Assembly: GCA_947499095.1 (NCBI GenBank)
Contig: CANMMR010000002.1
Coordinates: forward strand, 248,001 to 312,000
Direction of reading: 5' to 3'
DNA: 64,000 nucleotides
DNA from: an uncultured Erythrobacter sp.
GTDB lineage: Bacteria; Pseudomonadota; Alphaproteobacteria; Sphingomonadales; Sphingomonadaceae
Made by a program: the position numbers and the translations under genes. The notes beneath the pieces are model-generated. The model made no database searches. It saw only the letters and a list, made by a program, of their open reading frames with translations, and was not told the DNA's origin. Shown one piece after another: positions 1 to 9,436 of this stretch (the first letter of the stretch is position 1; every line of letters begins with the position of its first letter).

Positions 1-1838
1 CCATCGGTGTCGTCTTCGGCGATATCGGCACCAGCCCGCTCTACGCATTCCGCGAGACTTTCTCGGGGTCAGTGGGCATTGCCATCGACCGGATGCACGT
101 GCTGGGCGTGGTCAGCCTGATCTTCTGGTCGATGACGGTTGTCGTGGCGATCCAGTATGTTACGATCCTGATGCGTGCGGACAACAAGGGGCAAGGGGGC
201 AGCCTCGCCCTGATCGCGCTGATCAGTCGCCATATCGGGCAGACGAAATACGCCTGGCTGGTAGTGCTCCTCGGCGTATTCGCGACCTCGCTGTTCTACG
301 GCGACAGCATGATCACGCCCGCAATCTCGGTCCTGTCGGCAGTCGAAGGCCTGACGGTGGTCGACAACCGGCTCGACCCCCTGGTGATTCCTATCGCGCT
401 GGTGCTGCTGGTTGGACTGTTCCTGCTGCAGGCGCGTGGCACGGCCAAGGTCGGTGCTCTCTTTGCGCCGGTGATGATCGTCTATTTCGTGGTGATCGCC
501 GGACTTGGGCTCAACCAGATCGTACAGAACCCGGACATCCTCTGGGCGCTGAATCCGTATTATGCAGTTATGTTCTTCGTGACCGACGGCGTAATCGCTT
601 TCCTTGCGCTGGGCGCGGTCGTGCTGGCGGTGACCGGGGCCGAAGCGCTGTATTCGGACATGGGCCATTTCGGGCGCGGCCCGATGCGATTGAGCTGGTT
701 CGGCTTCGTCATGCCGTGCCTGCTGCTCAACTATTTCGGGCAGGGCGCGATGATCGCAGGTCTGCCCCCGGAGCAGGCGGCCGAAGTCGTCCGCAACCCG
801 TTCTTCCTGCTGGCGAGCGAAGAGTATCGCCTGCCGCTGGTGATCCTCGCCACCATGGCGACCTTCATCGCCAGCCAAGCCGTCATCTCCGGCGCATTCA
901 GCATCACGCATCAGGCGATGCAGCTGGGCTTCATGCCGCGCCTCTCGATCCGCCACACCAGCGAGACCGAGGCGGGGCAGATCTACATACCGGTCATCAA
1001 CTGGGCGCTGATGGTCGCGGTGATCGTACTGGTGCTAACCTTCCAGACCTCGTCCAACCTCGCCGCGGCCTACGGCATCGCAGTGACCGGCGCGGTGACC
1101 ATCGATACGATCCTGATGGGCGTGCTGTTCGTCGGCGTGTGGAAATGGAAATGGTGGGTCGCGCTACCCATCGTGGTGTTCTTCCTGATCGTGGACGGGG
1201 CTTACTTTGCCGCAAACCTCGTGAAGGTGCCCGACGGAGGCTGGTTCCCGCTGGTCGTCGGCCTCGTCGCCTTCACGCTCCTCACCACTTGGGCGCGCGG
1301 GCGCAGGCTGATGCGCGAGCGGATGAGCGAGACGGCGCTGCCGATCGAAATCTTTGCCAAGAGCGCCAAAAACTCCGCCACCCGCGTACCCGGCACCGCC
1401 ATCTTCATGGCCAGCCAGACCGCCGGCGTCCCCAGTGCGCTGCTGCACAATATCAAGCATAACAAGGTGCTGCACGAGCGGGTTATCATCCTGACCGTGC
1501 TGATCGCCGACAGTCCTTATGTCGAAAGCGACAAGCGCTGCGAAATCCACGACCTCGGCGACGGCTTCTACCGCGCGATCCTGCATTATGGCTTCATGCA
1601 GGAAACCAATGTGCCCGAAGGGCTGAAGGAAATGGAGCGTTGCGGCGGCAAGTTCGACATGATGCACACCAGCTTCTTCCTCAGCCGCCAGACCCTGCTC
1701 GCCAGCGACAAGCCAGGCATGCCGATCTGGCGCGAGAAGATATTCGCGTGGATGCTGCGGAATGCCGCAACCGCGATGGATTTCTTCCGCCTGCCGACCA
1801 ATCGTGTGGTCGAATTGGGGAGTCAGGTCGAGATCTGA
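1..1838 (+). CDS. kup: KUP-family potassium uptake permease (5' end outside window)
   Basis: Inner-membrane potassium importer of the KUP/Trk-D type. The frame is open from base 3, and its first visible residues, [15 protein letters not shown], are the conserved opening of KUP proteins, so only a few residues and the start codon are missing. About 611 residues are visible. Hydrophobic segments fill roughly the first 430, and a soluble C-terminal domain of about 170 residues follows, the usual family layout. The next gene, on the same strand, begins about 20 bases after the stop. Identification is secure; transport properties are inferred from the family. Confidence 0.95.
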   Translation, partial: IGVVFGDIGTSPLYAFRETFSGSVGIAIDRMHVLGVVSLIFWSMTVVVAIQYVTILMRADNKGQGGSLALIALISRHIGQTKYAWLVVLLGVFATSLFYGDSMITPAISVLSAVEGLTVVDNRLDPLVIPIALVLLVGLFLLQARGTAKVGALFAPVMIVYFVVIAGLGLNQIVQNPDILWALNPYYAVMFFVTDGVIAFLALGAVVLAVTGAEALYSDMGHFGRGPMRLSWFGFVMPCLLLNYFGQGAMIAGLPPEQAAEVVRNPFFLLASEEYRLPLVILATMATFIASQAVISGAFSITHQAMQLGFMPRLSIRHTSETEAGQIYIPVINWALMVAVIVLVLTFQTSSNLAAAYGIAVTGAVTIDTILMGVLFVGVWKWKWWVALPIVVFFLIVDGAYFAANLVKVPDGGWFPLVVGLVAFTLLTTWARGRRLMRERMSETALPIEIFAKSAKNSATRVPGTAIFMASQTAGVPSALLHNIKHNKVLHERVIILTVLIADSPYVESDKRCEIHDLGDGFYRAILHYGFMQETNVPEGLKEMERCGGKFDMMHTSFFLSRQTLLASDKPGMPIWREKIFAWMLRNAATAMDFFRLPTNRVVELGSQVEI

Positions 1839-1859
1839 CTCTCCGGCGAAAGCTGCCGT

Positions 1860-2578
1860 TTGACATCGGCGGTCGACCCGTGGACCATCGACCCCGTGGA
1901 GACGCTTCCCCGCCCGCAGATCGACGTTCGCCAGTTCGGTGCTGATCGGCAGCCGGTGGTTGTAATCGACGGCTTCAGCGGTATGGCCGACAGGCTGCGC
2001 GACCAAGCCACGAAAGCTGAATACCAGCCAGGCGGTGCGGCCTATCCGGGCATCCGCGCCTGGGCCGATCCCTCTTATCTCGACCGTCGCCGCGGCCTCA
2101 TGTTCGAGGTTTTGCAAAAGGTTTTCGGAATCAGACGGGGTATCAAGCTCGAAGCTTCGACATTTTCGCTCGTCACGAAGCGTGCGGACGATCTCTCGCC
2201 CGGCCAACGCCGCCGCATTACGACGGCTCTGAAGCCGGACTGATCGCGGTGATGCACTATTTGCTCGGTCCCGAGAGCGGCGGCACCGCCTTTTATCGCC
2301 ACCGCGCAACCGGCTTCGAGGCGATCACCCCCGATCGTCAGGCAAGATACGAGGACGCGGCGCAGGCCGAGGACCATTCGGGCGAACCGGGACCCGCCTA
2401 TCATTATGGCGACAACGACCGATACGAAATGATCGGAGAGATCGAAGCGAAGCCCGACCGGTTCATTCTCTATCGCGGCTGGTCACTTCACTCCGGCGTC
2501 ATTCCGACAAACGCCAATCTGTCCGCCGATCCAAGCGAGGGACGCCTGACCATCAACATGTTTCTCATGGGCGCGTAA
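1860..2578 (+). pseudogene. DUF6445-family (2OG-Fe(II) oxygenase-like) gene split by a frameshift
   Basis: Two adjacent reading frames make one protein. The first part (TTG at 1860) reads well to DLSPGQR and then runs into a stop near 2243. The second frame, read from about 2213, gives PHYDGSEAGLIAVMHYLL and continues through GGTAFYRHRATGFE and YRGWSLHSG to 2578. Together they resemble DUF6445 proteins, which have a cupin-like oxygenase fold and are often found with sugar- or tryptophan-halogenase-related genes. One base appears to be missing in the CGCCGCCG run at about 2208-2216. This is either a real inactivating deletion or a sequencing error. The function is not established. Confidence 0.75.
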
Positions 2579-2626
2579 GGCGGCAAACCAGAAGTCGACC
2601 CACGAACGTCGATGGAAAGGTAGGCC

Positions 2627-3277
2627 TTACGCCGTCGGCGGCTCGTCCTTGGCGACCTCGTCAGCGCCGTCAAGCGCAAGGCCGTGGCGCAGCAGCATCG
2701 GGATCTGGGTGAAGGTGAAGAGGAAGCTGAGCGGCATGAACACCCATAGCTTGGCCCAGAGCCAGCCCTCGAAGTCCATGACCCGCACCAGCACCTCGTT
2801 CAGCGCGGCGAGAGCGAAGAAGAAGAAGCCCCAATTGCGCGAAAGCTTGAGCCAGCCTTCTCGGTCGACGCCCTCGAAGGCCGCTTCGAGCAGGATCTGG
2901 AGCAACGCCTTGCCGCGCAGCCATCCGCCGACGAGCAGGACGCCGAAGAGCAAGTAGATCGCGGTCGGCTTGAACTGGATGAAACGCTCGTCCTGCAACC
3001 AGATGGTCAGGCCGCCGAAGCCCACGATCAGCGCGGTCGAGAGGATCAGCATCGGGCTGACGTGGCCGAACTTGAATTTGCTGAAGACCAGCGCGACGAC
3101 CGCGGCGATCATGAAGGCGATGGTGCCGTAGATGACCGCCGCGATTTCGCCGAAGGTGGAATCGGCGGGCGGCTGGTAGAACTTGTAGACGCAGAGAAAC
3201 ACCAGCAACGGGCCATAGTCGACCAGGATGTTAAGCCAGCCGGACTTGGGCTTGGCCTTGGAATCGGCTTCGGTCAT
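2627..3277 (-). CDS. ispZ: Septation protein A / inner membrane protein IspZ (YciB)
   Basis: Multi-pass inner-membrane protein of the YciB/IspZ family, linked to cell-envelope synthesis and septation. It shows the family pattern LVDYGPLLVFLCVYKFY near the N-terminus, about five to six membrane segments, and the C-terminal stretch RNWGFFFFALAALNEVLVR. At 216 residues it is near the family length. The ATG at 3277 overlaps the ftsY stop as TGATG; a GTG one codon earlier would give a 4-base overlap instead. It is last in the dapF-mtaB-ftsY-ispZ run. The short C-terminal tail is acidic. Confidence 0.92.
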   Translation of the reverse strand: MTEADSKAKPKSGWLNILVDYGPLLVFLCVYKFYQPPADSTFGEIAAVIYGTIAFMIAAVVALVFSKFKFGHVSPMLILSTALIVGFGGLTIWLQDERFIQFKPTAIYLLFGVLLVGGWLRGKALLQILLEAAFEGVDREGWLKLSRNWGFFFFALAALNEVLVRVMDFEGWLWAKLWVFMPLSFLFTFTQIPMLLRHGLALDGADEVAKDEPPTA

Positions 3278-4203
3278 CACGCCACCCCTGCAATCACGCG
3301 AGCCACCAGATCCGGGTCGAAGGGGCGCAAATCGTCGATCTTCTCGCCGACACCGATAGCATGGATCGGCAGGCCATATTGTTCCGCCGCCTGCACCAGC
3401 ACGCCGCCACGTGCCGTGCCGTCGAGCTTGGTCATAACGAGGCCGGTCACGCCCGCGACCTCCTTGAACACGTCGATCTGGCTGAGAGCGTTCTGGCCGT
3501 TGGTCGCGTCCAGCACCAGCACCACGTCATGCGGCGCTTCGGGATTGAGACGACCGAGAACTTTGCGGATCTTGGCCAGCTCGTCCATCAGTTCGCGCTT
3601 GTTCTGCAGGCGTCCTGCCGTGTCGACGATCAGCACGTCGGTGCCGATGTCGGTCGCCTGTTTGACCGCGTCGAACACGATCGAGGCGGGATCGCCGCCT
3701 TCGGGGCCGCGCACGATCGGCACGTCGATGCGATCGGCCCAGGTCTTCAGCTGACCGATCGCGGCGGCGCGGAAGGTGTCGCCTGCTGCCAGCATCACGG
3801 CATAGTCGTCTTCCTGGAACAGGTGGGCGAGCTTGGCGATGGTGGTGGTCTTGCCGCTGCCGTTGACGCCGATCACCAGCAGTACCTGCGGGCGCGGGAA
3901 GGCAGTGATCTCGAGCGGCTTAGCCACCGGGCGCAGGATCGCGGCAATTTCCTCGGCGACGGCTTCTTTGAGCTCCTGTTCGGAAATCTCGAGACCAAAG
4001 CGTTTCTCGCGCAGCTTTTCGCGGATGCGAGCGGCGGCGCTGGGGCCGAGGTCGGAGAGGATCAGCGCATCCTCGACATCGTCCAGCGTCGCATCGTCGA
4101 GCTTGGCGGTGCCCACCACTTCGGTGAGGTTGCTGGTCAGCTTTTCGGAAGTCTTGCGGAAGCCGCCGAACAGGCGCTCTGTCCAGCTGGGTTTGTCGCT
4201 CAT
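3277..4203 (-). CDS. ftsY: Signal recognition particle receptor FtsY
   Basis: GTPase receptor that docks SRP-ribosome complexes at the inner membrane for co-translational insertion. At 308 residues it lacks the long acidic A domain of E. coli FtsY, as is common in alphaproteobacteria. The helical N domain covers about residues 1-95. The G domain carries the P-loop GVNGSGKTT (112-120), DTAGR (194-198), and TKLD (258-261). Its start overlaps the mtaB stop by 4 bases and its stop overlaps the ispZ start, so the genes are probably translationally coupled. Confidence 0.97.
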   Translation of the reverse strand: MSDKPSWTERLFGGFRKTSEKLTSNLTEVVGTAKLDDATLDDVEDALILSDLGPSAAARIREKLREKRFGLEISEQELKEAVAEEIAAILRPVAKPLEITAFPRPQVLLVIGVNGSGKTTTIAKLAHLFQEDDYAVMLAAGDTFRAAAIGQLKTWADRIDVPIVRGPEGGDPASIVFDAVKQATDIGTDVLIVDTAGRLQNKRELMDELAKIRKVLGRLNPEAPHDVVLVLDATNGQNALSQIDVFKEVAGVTGLVMTKLDGTARGGVLVQAAEQYGLPIHAIGVGEKIDDLRPFDPDLVARVIAGVA

Positions 4204-5375
4204 AGCAGCAGGCCGTTCTCGTATCGGGTGGGCGTCACGGTGAGGATGTCACCGACGCAGGTGCCTTCGGGCACGGAAATTCTTGCGAAGTGCGGGGTGT
4301 AGCCCGTCCCGTCGCGCTCTGCGAGCACGCTGTGCGGCTTATCGACGAGCGACGCCAGCCACGCGTCGCGCGTCGTGCTGGCGGCGGCGCGCAGTTCGGC
4401 AGCGCGTCGCTTCACGATGGCGCGGTCGACTTGAGGCATGCGCGCAGCGGGTGTGCCGGGGCGGGGCGAGTAAGGGAAGATGTGGGCGTGGACGATGCCG
4501 AGTTCGCGGATGATGGCGAGGTTGGCTGCGTGGTGTTCCTCGGTCTCGGTCGGGAAACCGGCGATGAGATCCGCGCCGATGGCGATTGCGGGGCGTTTAG
4601 CCTTGAGGCGCTGGACGAGGTCCAGCGCATCGCCGCGCAGGTGCCGTCGCTTCATCCGCTTGAGGATGAGGTCGTGCCCGTGTTGCAGCGAGAGATGCAG
4701 GTGCGGCATCAGCCGCTCCTCGCTCGCGAACAGGTCGAACAGCAGCGGATCGATCTCGACCCCGTCGAGCGAGGACATGCGCAGGCGCTGGAGGTCGGGA
4801 AATGTGTCGAGCACCGCCTGCACCAGCGCGCCGAGCCGTGGCGTATCGGGCAGATCGTGGCCCCAGGAGGTCACATCCACGCCGGTTAGCACGATTTCCG
4901 GCGCGCCATGCGCCAGATGACGCTCCACCTCGGCCAGCACTTGGAGGATGGTCAGCGAGCGGCTCGGCCCGCGCCCCTGGGGAATGACGCAAAAGGTGCA
5001 GGCATGGTCGCAGCCGTTCTGGACTGCGATGAAGGCGCGGGTGCGATCCTGCGGGACTGGCGGCGTGTCGACCGGCACATTCCACGCCCGCGCATCGAGC
5101 TTGGCGATGTTGGCTACCAGTCCATCCACCTCGGGCATGGCGGCGAGTTGCTCGCGTTCGATATCGGCAGCACATCCCGTCACCAGCAAGCGCGCCTGCG
5201 GGTTGGCGCGGCGCGCGCGGCGGATCGCCTGTCGCGTCTGGCGGACGGCTTCGCTGGTCACGGCGCAGCTGTTGACGACCACGACGTCGCGTTCCTGGGC
5301 CAGCATGGCGCGGATCTGCTCGCTCTCGGAAATGTTGAGCCTGCAGCCGAGCGAGATGACTTGAGATTCGCTCAC
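4200..5375 (-). CDS. mtaB: tRNA (t6A37) methylthiotransferase MtaB
   Basis: Radical-SAM enzyme that adds a 2-methylthio group to t6A at position 37 of tRNAs reading ANN codons. It has the N-terminal methylthiotransferase domain with cysteines at about 11, 37 and 68. The radical-SAM CxxxCxxC motif is at 122-129 (CDHACTFC), and a TRAM-like C-terminal region follows. The 391-residue length and the opening ISLGCRLNISESE fit MtaB rather than MiaB or RimO. It overlaps dapF upstream (stop 5372) and ftsY downstream by 4 bases each. Confidence 0.93.
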   Translation of the reverse strand: MSESQVISLGCRLNISESEQIRAMLAQERDVVVVNSCAVTSEAVRQTRQAIRRARRANPQARLLVTGCAADIEREQLAAMPEVDGLVANIAKLDARAWNVPVDTPPVPQDRTRAFIAVQNGCDHACTFCVIPQGRGPSRSLTILQVLAEVERHLAHGAPEIVLTGVDVTSWGHDLPDTPRLGALVQAVLDTFPDLQRLRMSSLDGVEIDPLLFDLFASEERLMPHLHLSLQHGHDLILKRMKRRHLRGDALDLVQRLKAKRPAIAIGADLIAGFPTETEEHHAANLAIIRELGIVHAHIFPYSPRPGTPAARMPQVDRAIVKRRAAELRAAASTTRDAWLASLVDKPHSVLAERDGTGYTPHFARISVPEGTCVGDILTVTPTRYENGLLL

Positions 5376-6181
5376 GCGAAATCACCCCATTCGAAACTGC
5401 CGCGAAAGCTTTCGGTCGCGGGGCCGGTCATGCGGATGCGATTGTCCTCGCCCCATGCGATCTCGAGATCGCCGCCGGGCAGGGTGACAGTCACCTCGCG
5501 CTCGACAAGGCCGCGCCGCATCGCGTGGACCGCCGTAGCACACGCGCCGGTGCCGCAAGCACGGGTCAAGCCTGCGCCGCGCTCCCACACGCGCAGGCGG
5601 ATATGCGTACGGCTCTCGATGGTAGCCACGTTCGCGTTCACGCGTTCTGGAAACAGCGGATCGGTTTCGATCTCCGGTCCGATCCTGTCGAGCGGCACTG
5701 TGTCGGTATCCTCGACGAAGAAGATCACATGCGGATTGCCGACATTGACCGCGCCCGGCTGGTCGAGGCCGTCCCAGCCGACCGGCATTGCGGCCGTATC
5801 CATCGCGTATTCGAGAGGGATTGAGTTCCAATCGAAGCGGGGTTCGCCCATATCGACGCTGGCGCCATTTTCCGTCGGTTCCACCCTGATCGTGCCGCCA
5901 GACGTCTCGACGCTCGCCGCAGTGCCATGTAGCAGGGCCACCGCGCGGCTGGCATTGCCGCAGGCCCCGACCTCGCCGCCATCGTGATTGAAGATGCGCA
6001 TGCGGAAGTCCGCAATCTCGCTCGGCTCCAGCACGATCAGCTGGTCGCAGCCGATCCCCGTACGCCGGTCCGCCAGCGCACGCGCGACATTGGTGTCGAT
6101 GGCAGGCAAACTGACCACGCGCGCATCGAGCACGATGAAGTCGTTGCCGAGACCGTGCATCTTGGAGAATTCGACGCGCAT
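5372..6181 (-). CDS. dapF: Diaminopimelate epimerase
   Basis: Cofactor-independent racemase that converts LL- to meso-diaminopimelate for lysine and peptidoglycan synthesis. The start MRVEFSKMHGLGNDF is the standard DapF N-terminus. The two catalytic cysteines are visible in GACGNASRA (C74) and ACGTGACATA (C209). An in-frame ATG four codons upstream (6193) is possible, but neither start has a strong ribosome binding site; the chosen one matches family length. The stop overlaps the mtaB start by 4 bases. The GGDEF-EAL gene ends about 50 bases upstream on the same strand. Confidence 0.95.
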   Translation of the reverse strand: MRVEFSKMHGLGNDFIVLDARVVSLPAIDTNVARALADRRTGIGCDQLIVLEPSEIADFRMRIFNHDGGEVGACGNASRAVALLHGTAASVETSGGTIRVEPTENGASVDMGEPRFDWNSIPLEYAMDTAAMPVGWDGLDQPGAVNVGNPHVIFFVEDTDTVPLDRIGPEIETDPLFPERVNANVATIESRTHIRLRVWERGAGLTRACGTGACATAVHAMRRGLVEREVTVTLPGGDLEIAWGEDNRIRMTGPATESFRGSFEWGDFA

Positions 6182-6233
6182 GATGCCGCGCATCTATGCA
6201 CTGGCAGCCGCAGCGTCCAGTGTGCAGCGCGGT

Positions 6234-7955
6234 TTAGCTGGCCCGTGCGTCGCTTTCACGAGGCGTAGGCCCATTGTCGCCGAAATCGACTGCGGTCACA
6301 TTACCCGCCTTGTCCTCGGACAAGCGGCCCTCTCTCTGCAGGCGCTCGATCACCTTGTCGGCAGGTTCGGGGCGACCATAATGATAACCCTGGCCCTTGA
6401 GCTTGCCCATTGCCCTCAGCGCCTCGAGCACCTGCTCGTTCTCGACGCCCTCGGCCGTGATCGGCAGTTTGAGCCCTTCGCCCATCGAGATGATCGCATC
6501 GACCAGCTTGCCGCCATGCGCCTCGTCGGTGAGCTCCGAAATGAACGCGCGGTCGATCTTGAGCCGGTCGAAAGGCAGGGTGCGAAGCTGCGAGAGACTG
6601 GAGTAGCCGGTTCCGAAATCGTCCAGACTGACATGCACCCCCTGGTTGCGCAGCGAGGTGATGATCGAGCGGACCATGCCGATATTCTCGTGCAGGCAGC
6701 TTTCGGTGATCTCGATGTCCAGACGGTTGGGCGGGAAATTGTGCTTTACCATCAGCTTGAGCAGCTTCTGCGCGAACCACGGATCGCGAATCTGCACGGG
6801 CGAAATATTGACCGACAACGTCAGTTCCGGCGCCCACTGCTTGGCATCCTCGAACGCCTGCGAGATCAACCGTTCGCTCATCTCGCCGATGACGCCGATC
6901 TCCTCGGCAATGGGAATGAAGATGTCGGGGCCGATCACGCCGAGTTCGGGCGAGTCCCAGCGGGCCAGCATTTCGAAGCCCGTCAACTCGCCCGTTTCGA
7001 GGTCCACTTGCTGCTCGTAATAAGGGCGGAATTCCCCCTGCGCGATGCCGCGGCGAATGCCGGTTTCCAATTCGTTGCGGAAGCGCAGCTCGTTTTCCAT
7101 CGGCGGCTCGAACCAGAAGAAGCGGTTTTTGCCCTGCTTCTTGGCGTGATACATGGCGATATCCGCCTTGTGCATAAGCTTCTGGGCCGAGACGGTGCCC
7201 TGACCGGTGAGCTCCAACTGGGTGCTCGATGCGATGCCGACCGAAATCGTGACGTCGATCGAATTACCTTCGTGATCGACCGGCACGGCGACGCTTTCGA
7301 TCATGCGCGAGGCAAGCTGGTCGATCCGGTCCGGGACCTGAGGGTGGTAAGGGACGACGCACAGGAACTCGTCGCCGCCCAGGCGCGCGAGCAGGCCGCC
7401 CTCGGGCATAAGGCGCTGTATCCGGCGCGCGATCGCCTGCAGGACTTCGTCTCCGGCAAGGTGCCCGTTGAGATCGTTGATTTGCTTGAAATTATCGAGA
7501 TCGACGGCGACAGCGGCCAGCGCGCGTTCGCGATTGGCTTTCTCAGCGAGCAGTTCGGCGAGGGCGACCGTCAGGCTGCGGCGGTTGAAGCAGCCCGTGA
7601 GGTGATCCATGTCGGCGAGGCGGCGCGCCTCTTCCTCCGAAGCGCAGCGGCGCATGAGTTCTGCGTTCAACGCCTTGTAGCGATTCCAGCCCAGCAGAAT
7701 GAGTGCGATGTTGAGCAAAAGTGCATTTGTCAGCGCGATGTCGGGCGACGGGGCGCCGCCCTGGAAGGCGCGAATGAGGGTCGGCAGGACGACGCCGGCC
7801 GTACCGACGAAGAGGATGATCGCGGCAATCGCGATGCCGAGCGTGACGATATCGTGATCGCGGCGCGCGCGCGGTACAGGGCGACCGGCTCGCTCTGCCT
7901 TCGACGACGCTGACGATTGCTCAGACAATGAGGGCCCCCAAGATTCGATTTTCAC
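6234..7955 (-). CDS. Membrane-anchored GGDEF-EAL protein (cyclic di-GMP turnover)
   Basis: 573-residue bifunctional cyclic-di-GMP enzyme. Two hydrophobic segments lie at about residues 35-60 and 75-92. A GGDEF domain follows, with intact LARLGGDEF. The EAL domain has the signature changed to EML (GFEMLARW) but keeps the other landmark residues: NISPVQ, LDIEITES, DDFGTGYSSL, LKIDRAF and AEGVEN. Both synthase and phosphodiesterase activity are therefore possible. No sensory domain such as PAS is apparent; the membrane segments may sense the signal. It sits upstream of dapF on the same strand. Confidence 0.92.
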   Translation of the reverse strand: MKIESWGPSLSEQSSASSKAERAGRPVPRARRDHDIVTLGIAIAAIILFVGTAGVVLPTLIRAFQGGAPSPDIALTNALLLNIALILLGWNRYKALNAELMRRCASEEEARRLADMDHLTGCFNRRSLTVALAELLAEKANRERALAAVAVDLDNFKQINDLNGHLAGDEVLQAIARRIQRLMPEGGLLARLGGDEFLCVVPYHPQVPDRIDQLASRMIESVAVPVDHEGNSIDVTISVGIASSTQLELTGQGTVSAQKLMHKADIAMYHAKKQGKNRFFWFEPPMENELRFRNELETGIRRGIAQGEFRPYYEQQVDLETGELTGFEMLARWDSPELGVIGPDIFIPIAEEIGVIGEMSERLISQAFEDAKQWAPELTLSVNISPVQIRDPWFAQKLLKLMVKHNFPPNRLDIEITESCLHENIGMVRSIITSLRNQGVHVSLDDFGTGYSSLSQLRTLPFDRLKIDRAFISELTDEAHGGKLVDAIISMGEGLKLPITAEGVENEQVLEALRAMGKLKGQGYHYGRPEPADKVIERLQREGRLSEDKAGNVTAVDFGDNGPTPRESDARAS

Positions 7956-8081
7956 GAATTATCGGGCGCGCCCTAAGAAGCAGTTAACCTCGCAGTTTCC
8001 GGCCGCGGGTCTGGCCACGGCAACCGCCAGAGGCTACGCCGCGCCCGCAAGACCCGGAACTCGAACAGGACGAAGCACGCG

Positions 8082-8489
8082 ATGCGCTATTGGCTGATGA
8101 AATCGGAACCCTTCAAATATAGCTGGGATGACCTCGTCGCCGAGAAGGAAGGCACGTGGGACGGCGTCCGAAATCACCGCGCCAAGAACAATCTCGCTGC
8201 CATGGAAGTAGGCGATCAGGCCTTCTTCTACCATTCACGCGAAGGGCTTGAGATAGTTGGCATTTGCGAGGTGAGCGTGGCAGGGATCACCGATCCGACC
8301 GACCCGGAAGGCAAGTGGGCCGCCGTGAAGGTGAAGCCCAAGACCAAGCTGCCGAGCCCGGTTACGCTCAAGCAGATCAAGGCAGAGCCGCAACTGGCAG
8401 ACTGCGAACTGGTGAAACTGTCGCGCCTGTCGGTCGCGGAGATCAAGCCGAAGGAATGGTCGGTCATTCTCGAGATGGCGGGCATCTGA
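8082..8489 (+). CDS. EVE domain-containing protein
   Basis: 135-residue single-domain EVE protein (PUA-like fold) of the thymocyte-nuclear-protein type, a family thought to bind modified bases in DNA or RNA. The opening RYWLMKSEP and the internal WDGVRNHRAKNNL and FFYHS are the family signatures. A GATC-like specificity cannot be read from the sequence. It is divergent from the GGDEF-EAL gene and is followed by the SDR gene. It stands alone, with no restriction-modification genes nearby, so a housekeeping role is more likely than defence. Confidence 0.92.
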   Translation: MRYWLMKSEPFKYSWDDLVAEKEGTWDGVRNHRAKNNLAAMEVGDQAFFYHSREGLEIVGICEVSVAGITDPTDPEGKWAAVKVKPKTKLPSPVTLKQIKAEPQLADCELVKLSRLSVAEIKPKEWSVILEMAGI

Positions 8490-8503
8490 CGCGGCGAAGC
8501 AAA

Positions 8504-8529
8504 GGAACGGGGCCGCAGGGCACGTGGTT
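8504..8529 (+). promoter_or_regulatory. Weak EcfG-type promoter candidate upstream of the SDR gene
   Basis: GGAAC at 8504-8508, then 17 bases, then GGTT at 8526-8529. This is one mismatch from the GGAAC-N16/17-CGTT consensus of the alphaproteobacterial general stress sigma factor EcfG. Its position 38 bases before the expected SDR start is suitable, but the -10 is imperfect and chance occurrence is possible. Confidence 0.3.
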
Positions 8530-8566
8530 GGTGGGTTGAAGCAAATTCACTCACCAGGAGAACCCC

Positions 8567-9316
8567 GCGAACCGTTTCGAAAACAGGACTGTTCTGATTA
8601 CCGGCGGCACCAGCGGCTTCTACCTCGAAGCCGCCAAGACGATCGCCAGCGAAGGCGGCCGTTTGGCCGTCACCGACCATAGCGACGACCATCTCGAGGA
8701 TGCGCGCCAGGCATTGCCCGAAGGGTCGCTCGTGCTCAAGAACGATGCCTCCGATCCCGCCGCAGTTGCGGAGCTTGCAGAAGCGGTGCGCGAGAAGTGG
8801 GACGGCATTGACGGGCTGAGGCTCAATGCCGGTTATGGCAAATTCCGCCCGAACCAGAAAAACGACGCGGATTTCTTCGACCAGATGATGAACACTAAAG
8901 TTCGCGGGCCGGTCTTGCAGATGGCCGAGCTGATGGACGACCTCAAAGATGGTGGCGCGGTGCTGCTCAGCGCTTCGGTTGCGCCCTATCTCGGCCAGGC
9001 ACAAGGCGCCGTCTACGCCGCGACCAAGGCTGCCTGCCTCTCGCCCACACGCAGCTGGGCCAGTGCGCTGGCCGAGCGGAACATCAGGGTGAATGCAGTG
9101 TCGCCCGGCCCGATCGAGACGAACTTCATCCAGCGCGCCGACATGGACGAGAAGCGCGAAGAGCAATTTCGCGAACAGGTGAAGTCGCAGGTCCCGCTCG
9201 GGCGGTTCGGAGATGCGGAAGAAGTCGCCAACGTCGCGCTGTTCCTGCTTTGCGATGCTGCGTCTTACGTAACGGGGTCGGAATATATGGTCGATGGCGG
9301 GATGACGAAGCGTTGA
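8567..9316 (+). CDS. SDR-family oxidoreductase lacking a recognisable start codon
   Basis: Short-chain dehydrogenase/reductase, about 249 codons from the expected start. The catalytic pieces are present: SAS, then YAATK, then RVNAVSPGPIETNF and the C-terminal YMVDGGM. The coding signal begins in the codons NRFENRTVLITGGTSG. A good AGGAG lies at 8556-8560, but the place where ATG is expected (8567-8569) reads GCG. The cofactor motif is TGGTSGFYL instead of TGxxxGIGL, and the usual NNAG reads LNAG. The first TTG is at 8663, inside the Rossmann domain. The gene may be decaying, or translation may start unusually. Confidence 0.65.
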   Translation, partial: ANRFENRTVLITGGTSGFYLEAAKTIASEGGRLAVTDHSDDHLEDARQALPEGSLVLKNDASDPAAVAELAEAVREKWDGIDGLRLNAGYGKFRPNQKNDADFFDQMMNTKVRGPVLQMAELMDDLKDGGAVLLSASVAPYLGQAQGAVYAATKAACLSPTRSWASALAERNIRVNAVSPGPIETNFIQRADMDEKREEQFREQVKSQVPLGRFGDAEEVANVALFLLCDAASYVTGSEYMVDGGMTKR

Positions 9317-9359
9317 GTTCGGCTGGCCGCGCTGTCGTTTCGTACTGGCGCAACCAAGC

Positions 9360-9384
9360 GGAACCGCCGGAGTGAACCGCCGTT
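9360..9384 (+). promoter_or_regulatory. EcfG (general stress sigma factor) promoter of csbD
   Basis: GGAAC at 9360-9364 and CGTT at 9381-9384 are separated by exactly 16 bases, matching the established EcfG consensus GGAAC-N16/17-CGTT. It lies 52 bases upstream of the csbD start, in the gap after the SDR gene. CsbD proteins are classic general-stress proteins, so motif and gene agree. Confidence 0.75.
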
Positions 9385-9436
9385 AATTGTTTGTAACAGC
9401 GCAGAAAATTGCGCTCCACAGCATAGGAGAGAACCC

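Noticed and set aside
69-956. Large minus-strand ORF opposite kup
   Set aside because: GC-rich shadow frame; the protein is low-complexity and charged with no domain.
8082-8489. EVE protein as part of a defence system
   Set aside because: No nuclease, methylase or other defence gene is nearby; EVE proteins of this size are common single genes.
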